A DNA stretch of 64,000 nt from 13-2-20CM-68-14 sp051955535 (lineage in GTDB: Bacteria > Actinomycetota > Thermoleophilia > Gaiellales > Gaiellaceae): the NCBI GenBank assembly GCA_051955535.1, contig JBQCGP010000024.1, forward strand, positions 1 through 64,000, read 5' to 3'. Shown here one piece after another: positions 49,312 to 57,439 of the stretch. How positions within the stretch are numbered: the first letter of the stretch is position 1; each line of letters begins with the position of its first letter. The position numbers were made by a program, and so were the translations under genes. The notes under the pieces are model-generated. The model was not told where the DNA came from. It saw nothing but the letters and a program-made list of their open reading frames with translations, and ran no database searches.

Positions 49312-49916
49312 TCGTCGTCGACTGGGACGGCACGGCGGCGATGCAGGACACGCTGATCGAGGCGATGGCCGAGTTCGGCGACTGGCAGGTCTACCTCGAC
49401 GCGTCGGCGGCGCTCAAACGCGGTGAGATCACGCTGCACGAGGAGATCCGCCGCGATGCCGAAGGGATCAAGGCGCCGCTCGAGGAGGTGCAGGCATGGC
49501 TCGTCGAGAACACCGATCTGCGCCCGGGCTTCCGCGAGTTCGCCGAGCAGTTCCGGCCCGTGATCGTCTCGAGCAACTTTCGGCAGCTGATCGAGCCGGT
49601 CCTCGCCGCGGAGGGCCTCGAGCTCGAGGTGCGTGCGAACGAGGTCGAGTGGCATCCGGACGGGTGGCGCGGGACGTTCCGCAACGGCGATGCCTGCGGC
49701 ACGTGCGGCGAGCCCTGTAAGCGGGCCGACCTCCCCGACGACGAGCCGGTGATCTACGTCGGCGACGGCTATTCGGACCGTTGTGCAGCCCGCGCGGCCG
49801 ATCGCGTCTTCGCGCGGGACTCGCTCGCCCGGTACTTGGCCGAGCACGGCGTTCCGTTCGAGCCGTTCGAGGATTTCGACGACGTCGGCAGGGCGCTTGC
49901 TGCTTCGGCTTCCTGA
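49308..49916 (+). CDS. HAD-family phosphatase, MtnX-like
   Basis: A 202-residue hydrolase from GTG 49308. The nucleophile motif is VVDWDGT (Asp5, Asp7), SSNFRQLIEP is motif II, CKRAD supplies the motif III Lys, and YVGDGYSDRCAA is motif IV. A CGTCGEPC cysteine group resembles the insert of MtnX (methionine salvage phosphatase). No other salvage genes are nearby, so the substrate is open. Confidence 0.83.
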   Translation: MIVVDWDGTAAMQDTLIEAMAEFGDWQVYLDASAALKRGEITLHEEIRRDAEGIKAPLEEVQAWLVENTDLRPGFREFAEQFRPVIVSSNFRQLIEPVLAAEGLELEVRANEVEWHPDGWRGTFRNGDACGTCGEPCKRADLPDDEPVIYVGDGYSDRCAARAADRVFARDSLARYLAEHGVPFEPFEDFDDVGRALAASAS

Positions 49917-50727
49917 GCCGTACGACTTCGAGCTCTCGACCGAGCGTTTCCGAGCGTTCGGGCCCGATCTCGCGAACCTCTGGCATGAGGGCGGCGTGCA
50001 CCGGGTCGTCGACGGACGCGAGCTTCGGATCGAATCCGCCCCCGGCGGCGTCGACGTCGCGCCGCTCGATGCCGAGACGGAGCCCGTGGCGAGGGCAATG
50101 GTCGGCGCCGACTTCGACCTCGGCCCGTTCTACGCGTGGGCCCAGCAGGACGAGGTGCTCGGCACACTGGTGCAGCGACTCGCCGGCCTCCGGCCGCCAC
50201 TCGCGCCGGATCCTTACGAGGCGATCGTCAGTGCGATCACTGCGCAGCAGGTCTCGCTGTTTGCGGCGTTCGCCATCCGAAACCGAATGGTGGAGCGGTT
50301 CGGCGTCCGAGGCGTCTACGCCCACGCCTTCCCGACGCGCGAGCGCATGGCGCAGGCCGGCGAGGACGAGCTGACCGCGCTGGGCTTCTCCCGCCGCAAG
50401 GCCGAGTACGTGATCGGCGTCGCCCGTGCCGACGTGGACTTCGACGCGCTGCGTACGCTTCCCGACGACGAGGTGAAGGCGACTCTGACTGCACTGCGTG
50501 GGCTCGGCGAGTGGACGGCCGACTGGTTCCTGGCCCGCCATCTGGCGCGCCCACGCGCGTGGCCGGCCGGCGACCTGGGCCTGGTCAAGGCGGTCTCGGC
50601 GTTCTACTTCGGCGGGCACAAGCTGACGATCGGCGAGGTGCGAGCGGCCGGTGAGCGGTTCGACCCGTTCCAGAACCTTTCCGCGCAGTACCTGTTGACC
50701 GGCCTGCGCATGGCCCCGCCGGCATGA
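49897..50727 (+). CDS. AlkA-like DNA-3-methyladenine glycosylase
   Basis: A 276-residue base-excision repair enzyme of the HhH-GPD superfamily. TTG 49897 overlaps the phosphatase end by 20 bases and is the likely start. An N-terminal TBP-like half is followed by ITAQQVSLFAAFAIR, the helix-hairpin-helix LRGLGEWTADWFLAR and the catalytic Asp in PAGDLGLVKAV. It would remove alkylated purines. Coupled to the next gene by ATGA. Confidence 0.9.
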   Translation: MLLRLPEPYDFELSTERFRAFGPDLANLWHEGGVHRVVDGRELRIESAPGGVDVAPLDAETEPVARAMVGADFDLGPFYAWAQQDEVLGTLVQRLAGLRPPLAPDPYEAIVSAITAQQVSLFAAFAIRNRMVERFGVRGVYAHAFPTRERMAQAGEDELTALGFSRRKAEYVIGVARADVDFDALRTLPDDEVKATLTALRGLGEWTADWFLARHLARPRAWPAGDLGLVKAVSAFYFGGHKLTIGEVRAAGERFDPFQNLSAQYLLTGLRMAPPA

Positions 50728-51746
50728 CGATTCGCGAGGCGAAGCCGCAGGACCGCGAACGGCTGCATGAGCTCTACCAGGACTTCGTCCGGGAGATCCC
50801 GCCGCCGCCCGGCATCCCGGTGGACATCGAACACGAGCTCGGCGAGCTCGACGAATACCTCAGCGACCAGAACGTCGCGCTCGTCGCCGAGGACGACGGC
50901 GGCCGGGTACTCGGGTTCGCCCTCGCAAAGATGGACCATCCGGGTATCGGGCATCTCAGCGACATCTACGTCGCCCCGGGGGCCCGCCGCCAGGGTGCGG
51001 CGCGGGAGCTGATCCGCGAAGCGGCCATGAGGTTGCGCGGCGAGGGGGCGAGCGTGCTGACCCTCGGTGTTCAGGTGACGAACCAGGACGCACAGACCGC
51101 GTATGAACGGCTCGGCTTCCAGACCGAGTCCCTGCGCCTCTTCGCCCCGATCGACCAGCTGCTCGAGCGTTCCGAACGGGGACCGCGCGGTCCCAGTTTC
51201 GGCTCCGTGCACGTCCAGACCGACGACGAGAACGCCGTCGAGCAGGGCGTGCGGAAGTACGTTCCGCGGTTCGGCCGTTCGGGCGGCAGCGTCGTCACCG
51301 GGCCGCGTAATGGCTGGATCGCCGTCTACGACGAGCTCAGCGACCGCGAGCCTGGGGTGCTTCGCCGGCTCGGCGGCGAGCTCTCGAACGCGATCGGCGC
51401 CGTTTGCGTCTCGATCGGCATCGAGGAGGGCGCGGTCGTCCGCTACAACGTCTTCGAGCGCGGCTCGGTCGTGGACGAATACCTGTCCGTGCCGGAGTAC
51501 TTCAAGGCGCTGCCGCCCGGCGACGCGATTGCATTGGGCGCAAACCCGACAGTCGTGGCGCGGCTGACCGGCGCCGATCATCATGAGTTCCGCCGGGTCG
51601 CGCGTACTGCCGCGACGCCGGACGAGCTCGGCCCGCCTGAGGAGCTGCTCGAGAGCATCGCCGCACTGATGGGCCTGAGCGGGGCAGACCACGGCTACGA
51701 GGGTGCGTCGGAGGAGCCCGGCGCCCGCGAGATCACGCATCGCTAG
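50724..51746 (+). CDS. GNAT acetyltransferase with an extra C-terminal domain
   Basis: A 340-residue protein. Residues 1-150 are a GNAT domain with HLSDIYVAPGARRQGAAREL (acetyl-CoA loop) and TAYERLGFQTESL. Residues about 160-340 form a second globular part (SVHVQTDDENAVEQGVRKY, GWIAVYDELSDREPGVLRR) that is not recognised. The substrate is unknown. It starts at ATG within the glycosylase stop (ATGA) and its TAG overlaps the next GTG by one base. Confidence 0.85.
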   Translation: MTIREAKPQDRERLHELYQDFVREIPPPPGIPVDIEHELGELDEYLSDQNVALVAEDDGGRVLGFALAKMDHPGIGHLSDIYVAPGARRQGAARELIREAAMRLRGEGASVLTLGVQVTNQDAQTAYERLGFQTESLRLFAPIDQLLERSERGPRGPSFGSVHVQTDDENAVEQGVRKYVPRFGRSGGSVVTGPRNGWIAVYDELSDREPGVLRRLGGELSNAIGAVCVSIGIEEGAVVRYNVFERGSVVDEYLSVPEYFKALPPGDAIALGANPTVVARLTGADHHEFRRVARTAATPDELGPPEELLESIAALMGLSGADHGYEGASEEPGAREITHR

Positions 51747-52336
51747 TGTCCGAGCTCGTGCTGACGCTCTATGACGCGGCCCGCTGTCCCTACTGCACCC
51801 GCGTCAGGATCGTGCTCGCCGAGAAGGGGATCGGCTACGAGCCGCAGGAGATCGACCTCTCCGACCGGCCTGCCTGGCTGTACGCGAAGAACCCGAGCGG
51901 CCGGGTGCCGGTGCTGGAAGAGGACGGTGGCTTCCTCCTGCCCGAGTCGGTCGTGATCATGGAGTACCTGGAGGAGCGGTACCCGGAGCCGGCCCTGTGG
52001 CCGGCCGACCCGGCCGACCGCGCGCTCGGGCGGCTCTGGCTCGACCGGTTCGACGCCCGTCTCGGACACGAGTACTACGCGTTGCGCCGCGGCGAGCCCT
52101 CGCGACTCGACGAACGGCTCCGCGACCTCGACGAGGCGCTCGAAGCGCAACCGTTCCTGAGCGGGCCTCAGTACGGGCTCGCCGACGCCGGCTACATCCC
52201 GTGGATCCTGCGGGCGCGCGCGAACCTCGGCGTCGAACTCGAGCCCTATACCGCGCTCTCGGACTGGCTCGAGCGCCTGATGGAGCGCCCCGCGGTCGCG
52301 GCCGAGCTCGAGCTGACCGCAGCACTCGGCCGATGA
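51746..52336 (+). CDS. Glutathione S-transferase-like protein, candidate maleylacetoacetate isomerase
   Basis: A 196-residue protein with an N-terminal thioredoxin fold (CPYC at Cys14-Cys17, KNPSGRVPVLEEDGG, PESVVIMEYLEERYP) and a helical C-terminal half (FLSGPQYGLADAGYIPW). The CPYC dithiol is glutaredoxin-like rather than the Ser-type zeta GST site, so it may be an omega-type thiol transferase. The tyrosine genes upstream make maleylacetoacetate isomerase a reasonable alternative. Such glutathione-type enzymes are uncommon in actinobacteria. Confidence 0.8.
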   Translation: MSELVLTLYDAARCPYCTRVRIVLAEKGIGYEPQEIDLSDRPAWLYAKNPSGRVPVLEEDGGFLLPESVVIMEYLEERYPEPALWPADPADRALGRLWLDRFDARLGHEYYALRRGEPSRLDERLRDLDEALEAQPFLSGPQYGLADAGYIPWILRARANLGVELEPYTALSDWLERLMERPAVAAELELTAALGR

Positions 52337-53019
52337 ACGTCATGCTCCTGCACGCTTTTCCGCTCGACGAGCGGATGTGGGAGCCGCAACTCGAGACCCT
52401 CCGTGACTACGAGGTCGTCACCCCGCGGCTCTACGGCCGCGGCGCCTCGCTCGACGAGTGGGCGGCGTCGCTGCTCGAGGAGACCGACGGTGAGCTCGCC
52501 CTCGTCGGGGCGTCTCTCGGCGGCTATGTGGCCCTCGCGATCACGAACCGCGCCCCGGAGCGCGTCCGGGCACTGGCGCTCATAGGCGCCCGCGCCGACG
52601 CGGACTCGCCGGAGCGGCAGGCGGCGCGGGCCGACACGATCTCCCTGATCGAAGCGGGTGGCGCCGCGGCGCTCTGGGAGAACCAGCGGCCCAAGCTGCT
52701 GCTCGACGCCGCCTCGGACGACGCCGTGTCCCGCGCTCGGGAGCTCGTGCTCGCGCGCGGGACCGACGAGCTGACCGGGGCTGTCCGCGCGCTTCGCGAT
52801 CGGGCCGACAGCTCTGCGACGTTCGAGTCCTTCGACCGCCCGAGCCTGGTCGCGGTCGGCGAAGGAGATCAGTTCTTCCCGCCGGACGAGGCGGAGGCCC
52901 TCGCGGGCCGAGCGAGGCACGGGCGCCTCCGCATCTTCGCCGGCGCGCGGCACCTGCCGAGCCTCGAGCAGCCCGACGAGTTCAACGCCGAGCTGGCGGG
53001 CTTCCTCTCAGATGTCTGA
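52333..53019 (+). CDS. Alpha/beta-fold hydrolase
   Basis: A 228-residue hydrolase from ATG 52333 (ATGA overlap). MLLHAFPLDERMWEPQ opens the fold with the oxyanion HAF, the nucleophile elbow is GASLGGYVAL (Ser), the acid is in VGEGDQFFPP and the His in AGARHLPSLEQP. Substrate unknown; small esters or lactones are typical for such short members. Confidence 0.85.
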   Translation: MNVMLLHAFPLDERMWEPQLETLRDYEVVTPRLYGRGASLDEWAASLLEETDGELALVGASLGGYVALAITNRAPERVRALALIGARADADSPERQAARADTISLIEAGGAAALWENQRPKLLLDAASDDAVSRARELVLARGTDELTGAVRALRDRADSSATFESFDRPSLVAVGEGDQFFPPDEAEALAGRARHGRLRIFAGARHLPSLEQPDEFNAELAGFLSDV

Positions 53020-53800
53020 GCTCCCGCCGGTCGTCGACGCGGCATGGCTTCGCGGACAGCTCGGCGAGCCCGACATGGTGATCGGCGACGTACGCGGCCC
53101 GAACGCGCACACTCGCGGCCACATCCCGGGCTCGCGCCCGCTCGTGCTCGGCTCGCCGCCGCCGATGAGCGATCCCGACGTGATCGAGGCGCTCGCGAAG
53201 GAGATCGGCCTGCGCTTGCGGCGGCACGGCGTCACGGGCGAAGAGCGGCTCGTGCTCTACGACCGCGGCGACGGTGTCGGCGCGATGCCCTCGGCTCAGC
53301 TCGCGGAGCTGGCGGGCCACCCGAGCGTCGCGGTGCTGCTGGGCGGGATCGCGACCTGGCCTGGGGAGCTGGAGGTCGGTCAGGTCGAGCTCGAGCCGGT
53401 CAAGGTTCAGCTCGAGCCGCGGCTCGACGCCCTGCCGACGCGCGCCGAGGTCGACCACCGGCGGGGCGAGGAGGGGCTGACGCTCCTCGACGTCCGGACC
53501 GAGGAGGAGTTCTCGGGCCGCGGCGGCTACCCGTGCGACCCCCGCCAGGGGCATATTCCGGGCGCGCGGCGGCTGGACGAAGCGGCGCTTTTCGACGCGC
53601 CTGGGCTGCCGAAGCCGGCCGAAGAGGTGCGCGCCGTGGTGGGAGCCCCGGACGGCGCGGAGGTGATCGCCTATTGCCACTCGGGGTCGCGCTCGGCCCG
53701 CGCGACGCTGGCGCTACGCGCTGCGGGCTACCGCGCCCGCAACTACCCCGGGTCGTGGCACGAGTGGTCGCGGCACCCGGAGCTGCCGGTCGAGCGCTGA
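53012..53800 (+). CDS. Two-domain rhodanese-type sulfurtransferase
   Basis: A 262-residue protein with two rhodanese domains. The C-terminal domain has the active Cys in IAYCHSGSRSARATLAL and the CDPRQGHIPGARRL entry motif. The N-terminal domain (GDVRGPNAHTRGHIPGSRPL) has Asp in place of the Cys (LYDRGDGVGA), as expected for the structural domain. It transfers sulfur from thiosulfate or 3-mercaptopyruvate to an acceptor. The start overlaps the hydrolase gene by eight bases. Confidence 0.9.
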   Translation: MSELPPVVDAAWLRGQLGEPDMVIGDVRGPNAHTRGHIPGSRPLVLGSPPPMSDPDVIEALAKEIGLRLRRHGVTGEERLVLYDRGDGVGAMPSAQLAELAGHPSVAVLLGGIATWPGELEVGQVELEPVKVQLEPRLDALPTRAEVDHRRGEEGLTLLDVRTEEEFSGRGGYPCDPRQGHIPGARRLDEAALFDAPGLPKPAEEVRAVVGAPDGAEVIAYCHSGSRSARATLALRAAGYRARNYPGSWHEWSRHPELPVER

Positions 53801-53816
53801 GAGCCGGCTCGAACGG

Positions 53817-53856
53817 CCACGTCCGGGGTCAGACCCCGGACGTGGCTCAAACGGAC
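53817..53856 (+). repeat. GGGGTCAGACCCC...AAACGGAC repeat, copy 3, with 29-bp perfect palindrome
   Basis: Arms of 14 bases (53817-53830 and 53832-53845) surround a central A. AAACGGAC at 53849-53856 keeps the 24-base spacing from the core. It sits between two convergent genes and may also end both transcripts. Confidence 0.85.
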
Positions 53857-53861
53857 CTGAG

Positions 53862-54914
53862 CTAGCGCTTCCGCGCCGGCGCGACCTTGACGACCTTCGT
53901 GATCGCGTTGCTGACGATCGCTTCCGTGCACGGGACGAGCGGGCTCGCGCAGGGCGCTACCGTCGGCGGCCGCTCGACGAAGAAGTAGGTCACCTTCTTC
54001 GGTAGTCGTCGGTTGAAGACGTACTTGCCCCTGCGGGTTCGGGCAGATCCGACTTTCGTGAACGTGATGCCGCTCTTGACCTTGACGCCGGCGAAGAGCC
54101 ACAGAGAGGCGCCGCTCGGGAGGCTGCCGGCGATGTTGACGACTCCGGCGAACCGGACGAAGCCGCGCCGCGCCCTCACCCGCTTCATCGAGATGCTGTA
54201 CGGCGTCGGCACGATGCCCTGCGCCTCACGCGTCCCTGCCGCGTCCGGCGTCCCGGTTCCTGGCGTGTACGGCGTGAAGAGGGAGCGCCAGAGTTGGTTG
54301 CCCGCACTGGTCGAGTTGGTGAAGACGCCCTTGACCGAGAAGGCGGCGTCGATGAACTTCAGACCGTTCGGCGAACGGCGCGGATCGTTTTGCGGCAGCG
54401 TCGGATCGCGGAAGCAGAGGGTCATCTTGATCGAGCTGAAGGCCGCTTCCGCTCCGGTCGTGTGCGAGACGAAGACCGGGATCGGGTTGGCCGGCTGCCC
54501 AGGCAGGGCCGCGTTGAGCGTCCAGACGGCCTCGGGCGCGACGCCCGGCGTGCAGAGGTTCGCCTGAGCCGTCCAGTTCGCCGGGCTGTCGGTCTTGACT
54601 TGGCCCGAGAGTGGCAGCACGTTCGTACTCAGGTCGAGCACCTGGACGTCCGCGAGGACGTCCCCGATGATCGTCCCCGGCGCTTGGGTCAGTCTCGCCT
54701 TGTAGCCCTTCGGGGCGTAGATGACGATCCGCGCGGTCGGGTCGTCCGCCTTCTCCTGCGCGACGATGACCGTCACCGCTCCGGCGCCCGTCGGCTTGTA
54801 GGTCGCCTGGAAGATCCCCATCGAGGGCGTGTACGAGGCCGCCGCGGCCGCCACGACGACGAGGGCGAGCGCGGCAGCGCAAGCGAGAACTGTGAAGCGC
54901 GCAAATCTCTTCAT
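53862..54914 (-). CDS. Secreted protein of unknown function
   Basis: A 350-residue exported protein. The signal peptide is KRFARFTVLACAAALALVVV followed by an Ala-rich cleavage region. The rest is beta-rich with many Thr/Pro/Val and four or more Cys (NLCTPG, MTLCFRD, APCASPLVPC), and ends in a basic VKVAPARKR. It is not recognised. The ATG has GGAAGGGG close upstream (a real ribosome-binding site), unlike most neighbours. A surface or cell-wall role is likely but unproven. Confidence 0.75.
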   Translation of the reverse strand: MKRFARFTVLACAAALALVVVAAAAASYTPSMGIFQATYKPTGAGAVTVIVAQEKADDPTARIVIYAPKGYKARLTQAPGTIIGDVLADVQVLDLSTNVLPLSGQVKTDSPANWTAQANLCTPGVAPEAVWTLNAALPGQPANPIPVFVSHTTGAEAAFSSIKMTLCFRDPTLPQNDPRRSPNGLKFIDAAFSVKGVFTNSTSAGNQLWRSLFTPYTPGTGTPDAAGTREAQGIVPTPYSISMKRVRARRGFVRFAGVVNIAGSLPSGASLWLFAGVKVKSGITFTKVGSARTRRGKYVFNRRLPKKVTYFFVERPPTVAPCASPLVPCTEAIVSNAITKVVKVAPARKR

Positions 54915-55010
54915 GACCCCTTCCTTCGAGATGTCGCCGGCATGCTCCTGGTCAGACGGCGGTTTGGCCGGAGAGTTGTATCGCGAAAACCGTGCCCAAG
55001 GCGAGCGCCT

Positions 55011-55016
55011 TACAAT
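55011..55016 (+). promoter_or_regulatory. Leaderless -10 hexamer TACAAT
   Basis: Eight bases upstream of the murI ATG; the closest matching case to the hexamer before proline dehydrogenase. Confidence 0.5.
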
Positions 55017-55024
55017 CAGCCGCC

Positions 55025-55843
55025 ATGGACGAGCGGCCGATCGGGGTCTTCGACTCGGGCACCGGCGGGCTGACGGTCCTGCACGAATGCCTCGTGACGA
55101 TGCCGCACGAGGACTTCGTCTACCTCGGCGACCACGCGCGGCTGCCGTACGGGCCCCGACCGCTCGACGAGGTGCGCTCGTACGCCCTCGAGATCGGCCG
55201 CTACCTGGAGCGGCAGGGCGTCAAGCTCGTGCTCGTCGCCTGCAACTCGGCGACCTCCGCGGCCCTGCCGGAGCTTCAGGAGGCCCTCACCGTCCCGGTC
55301 GTCGGCGTCATCCAGCCCGAGGCGCACGCCGCCGTTCAGGCGACGCGCAACCGCAGGATCGGCCTGCTGGCGACGAAGGCGACCGTCGAGGCCGGCCGCT
55401 ACGCCGAGTTCGTCGCGGCGCTTGACGCTGGCGCCGAGTTCACGGCGCTGGCCTGCCCGCGGCTCGTGCCGCTCATCGAGGGAGACGACCCCTTCGGCGC
55501 CGAGACGACGGAGGCCGTGCGCGAGTACGCCAAGCCGCTGCGCGAAGCCGGGGTCGACACGGTCATCCTCGGCTGCACCCACTATCCGCTGATCCGTCCG
55601 GTCTTCCAGCGCGTCTTCGGGCGCGGCGTCACGCTCGTCTTCTCCGCCGAGGAGACCGCGCGGGAGGTCGCAGAGACGCTGGCGCGCAAGGGAATCGAGA
55701 ACGACGAAGGGCGCGAGGGCTCGTACCGGTTTCTGACGACGGGAGACCCCGAGGCGTTCCGTGAGCTCGGACAGCGGTTCCTGCAGCTTCCGATCGCCGA
55801 GGTCGAGCACATCGAGCTTGCAACGCTGAAGCAGGCCGCGTGA
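55025..55843 (+). CDS. murI: Glutamate racemase
   Basis: A 272-residue cofactor-independent racemase that makes D-glutamate for peptidoglycan. Motifs are GVFDSGTGGLTVL, the catalytic VACNSAT (Cys73) and ILGCTHYPLI (Cys184), and VIQPEAHAA. The ATG at 55025 begins MDERPIGVFDSG directly; an upstream frame start would add 11 unlikely residues. Followed by a two-hairpin repeat element. Confidence 0.95.
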   Translation: MDERPIGVFDSGTGGLTVLHECLVTMPHEDFVYLGDHARLPYGPRPLDEVRSYALEIGRYLERQGVKLVLVACNSATSAALPELQEALTVPVVGVIQPEAHAAVQATRNRRIGLLATKATVEAGRYAEFVAALDAGAEFTALACPRLVPLIEGDDPFGAETTEAVREYAKPLREAGVDTVILGCTHYPLIRPVFQRVFGRGVTLVFSAEETAREVAETLARKGIENDEGREGSYRFLTTGDPEAFRELGQRFLQLPIAEVEHIELATLKQAA

Positions 55844-55851
55844 CCAGAGCC

Positions 55852-55917
55852 GAGGCGTCGCTTGCGATGCCGATCTGGAGGCCGTACCGGCTTTGCCGGT
55901 GCGGCCGCGTTAACCCG
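55852..55917 (+). repeat. Two-hairpin repeat element, copy B
   Basis: Stem 1 GGCGTCG-CTTG-CGATGCC (55854-55871). Stem 2 is GGCCG-CCGGC / GCCGG-CGGCC with a 2x2 internal loop. The tail is GTTAACCCG. It starts nine bases after the murI stop. Confidence 0.8.
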
Positions 55918-55955
55918 CTGTCGCTGTGTCGTCTTAGGGCTGGAGCATCGACGAG

Positions 55956-56669
55956 ATGAGGAAGGACGGCCGGCGCCCAGACGAGCTGCGTCCGATCCAG
56001 CTCGAGCCGAGCTGGCTCGAGCAGCCGCACGGCTCGGTGCTCTACTCCCAGGGGAAGACGAAGGTCCTCTGCACCGCCTCGATCGAGGAGGGCGTCCCGC
56101 GCTGGCTGCTGGGGAAGGGACGCGGGTGGATGACCGCCGAGTACTCGCTGCTGCCTGCCTCGACGGGCGAGCGCACCCAGCGGGAAGCCTCGCGCGGCAG
56201 GCAGGGTGGGCGCACGGTCGAGATTCAGCGCCTGATCGGCCGCGCGCTGCGGGCGGTCACCGACTTCCAGGCGCTCGGCGAGCGGACGCTCTGGCTCGAC
56301 TGCGATGTCCTGCAGGCGGACGGCGGCACGCGCTGCGCGGCGATCTGCGGCGCGTGGGTCGCGGCGCGGCTCGCTCTCGACCGTTTCGGGCTCTCGAAGA
56401 CGCTGAGCGACTCGGTCGCGGCAGTCTCGGTCGGCGTCGTCGACGGCGAGCCCTTGCTCGATCTCGACTACTCGGAGGACTCGACGGCCGAGGTCGACAT
56501 GAACGTCGTCATGACCGGCGACGGCCGGCTCGTCGAGGTGCAGGCGACCGCCGAGCAAGAGCCCTTCTCGCGCGAGCGACTGGATGAGCTGCTCGAGCTC
56601 GCGGCGCTCGGGATCGAGCGGATCGCGGCGGCGCAAGAGGAGGCAGTCGGTGCTGCCGCTCGCATCTAG
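55956..56669 (+). CDS. rph: Ribonuclease PH
   Basis: A 237-residue phosphate-dependent exoribonuclease that trims tRNA 3' ends. MRKDGRRPDELRPIQLEPSW, GKTKVLCTASIEEGVPRWL, TGERTQREASRGRQGGRTVE and LDCDVLQADGGTRCAAI are full family landmarks. Length is standard. It follows repeat copy B and overlaps the MgtC-like gene by 20 bases. Confidence 0.96.
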   Translation: MRKDGRRPDELRPIQLEPSWLEQPHGSVLYSQGKTKVLCTASIEEGVPRWLLGKGRGWMTAEYSLLPASTGERTQREASRGRQGGRTVEIQRLIGRALRAVTDFQALGERTLWLDCDVLQADGGTRCAAICGAWVAARLALDRFGLSKTLSDSVAAVSVGVVDGEPLLDLDYSEDSTAEVDMNVVMTGDGRLVEVQATAEQEPFSRERLDELLELAALGIERIAAAQEEAVGAAARI

Positions 56670-57351
56670 CATCCCGTCGCTTTCCTGGGAGGAGATCCTT
56701 GGGCGCGTGGCGCTCGCGGCGGCGCTCGGCGCGGTGCTCGGTTTCGAGCGCGAGCTGCGCGAACGCGAGGCCGGCTTGCGGACGCACCTGCTCGTCTCGG
56801 TGGGCTCGGCGCTCTTCACGATCGTCTCGGCGTACGGCTTCAGGGAGTTCCTGACCTCGGGAGCGAACGTCGTGCGCGCGGACCCGACGCGGATCGCGGC
56901 GCAGATCGTGACCGGCATCGGCTTCCTCGGGGCCGGCGCGATCATCCGCCAGGGCGTTGCCGTCCGCGGGCTCACGACCGCCGCGACGCTCTGGGTGGTC
57001 GCCGCGATCGGCATGGCCGCGGGGGCGGGCTACTACTCGGCGGCAGTGATCACAACAGGCGTCGCGCTGGTTGCGCTGTGGCCGCTGCGCACGCTGGCCT
57101 ACCGCGCCGTCAGGCGTTTCCGGCGAGACACGGGCCTCCTGCTCGTCGAGCTCCCGGCCGGCCAGAGCCCCGCTTCCGTGATCGACACGGTCGAGGCGGA
57201 GTCGCGGGTCGAGACGATCGAGGTCCGGCAAGAGGGCAATCGGCGTGTCCTCGAACTGACCCTTCACCTACCGCGGGCCGAGCTCAGCCAGAGGATCGTC
57301 GCCAAGCTTGCCGATGTCGAGAACGTGCTCGAGGTGCGTTGGGCCGACTGA
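56650..57351 (+). CDS. MgtC/SapB-family membrane protein
   Basis: A 233-residue inner-membrane protein. GTG 56650 has AGGAGG six bases upstream inside rph. Four to five helices include RVALAAALGAVLGFERELRE and IVTGIGFLGAGAIIRQG and LTTAATLWVVAAIGMAAG, the MgtC hallmarks. The cytoplasmic C-terminal domain (about 160-233) is ACT-like. Members are linked to magnesium limitation and ATP synthase control; role here is inferred. Confidence 0.9.
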   Translation: MLPLASSIPSLSWEEILGRVALAAALGAVLGFERELREREAGLRTHLLVSVGSALFTIVSAYGFREFLTSGANVVRADPTRIAAQIVTGIGFLGAGAIIRQGVAVRGLTTAATLWVVAAIGMAAGAGYYSAAVITTGVALVALWPLRTLAYRAVRRFRRDTGLLLVELPAGQSPASVIDTVEAESRVETIEVRQEGNRRVLELTLHLPRAELSQRIVAKLADVENVLEVRWAD

Positions 57352-57436
57352 GCGAGGCGTCGCTTGCGACGCCGGCTTGGAGGACATCCCGGCTTGGCCG
57401 GGGTGTCCGTCTAAACCCGAGCAGCAAAGCCGACTG
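57343..57436 (+). repeat. 8-bp direct repeats flanking repeat element copy C
   Basis: GCCGACTG occurs at 57343-57350 (in the MgtC-gene end) and again at 57429-57436, bracketing the element. It may be a target-site duplication or chance. Confidence 0.35.
57354..57419 (+). repeat. Two-hairpin repeat element, copy C
   Basis: Stem 1 GGCGTCG-CTTG-CGACGCC (57356-57373). Stem 2 is GGACA-CCCGGC / GCCGGG-TGTCC around TTG. The tail is GTCTAAACCCG. It starts three bases after the MgtC-type stop. Confidence 0.8.
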
Positions 57437-57439
57437 CGG

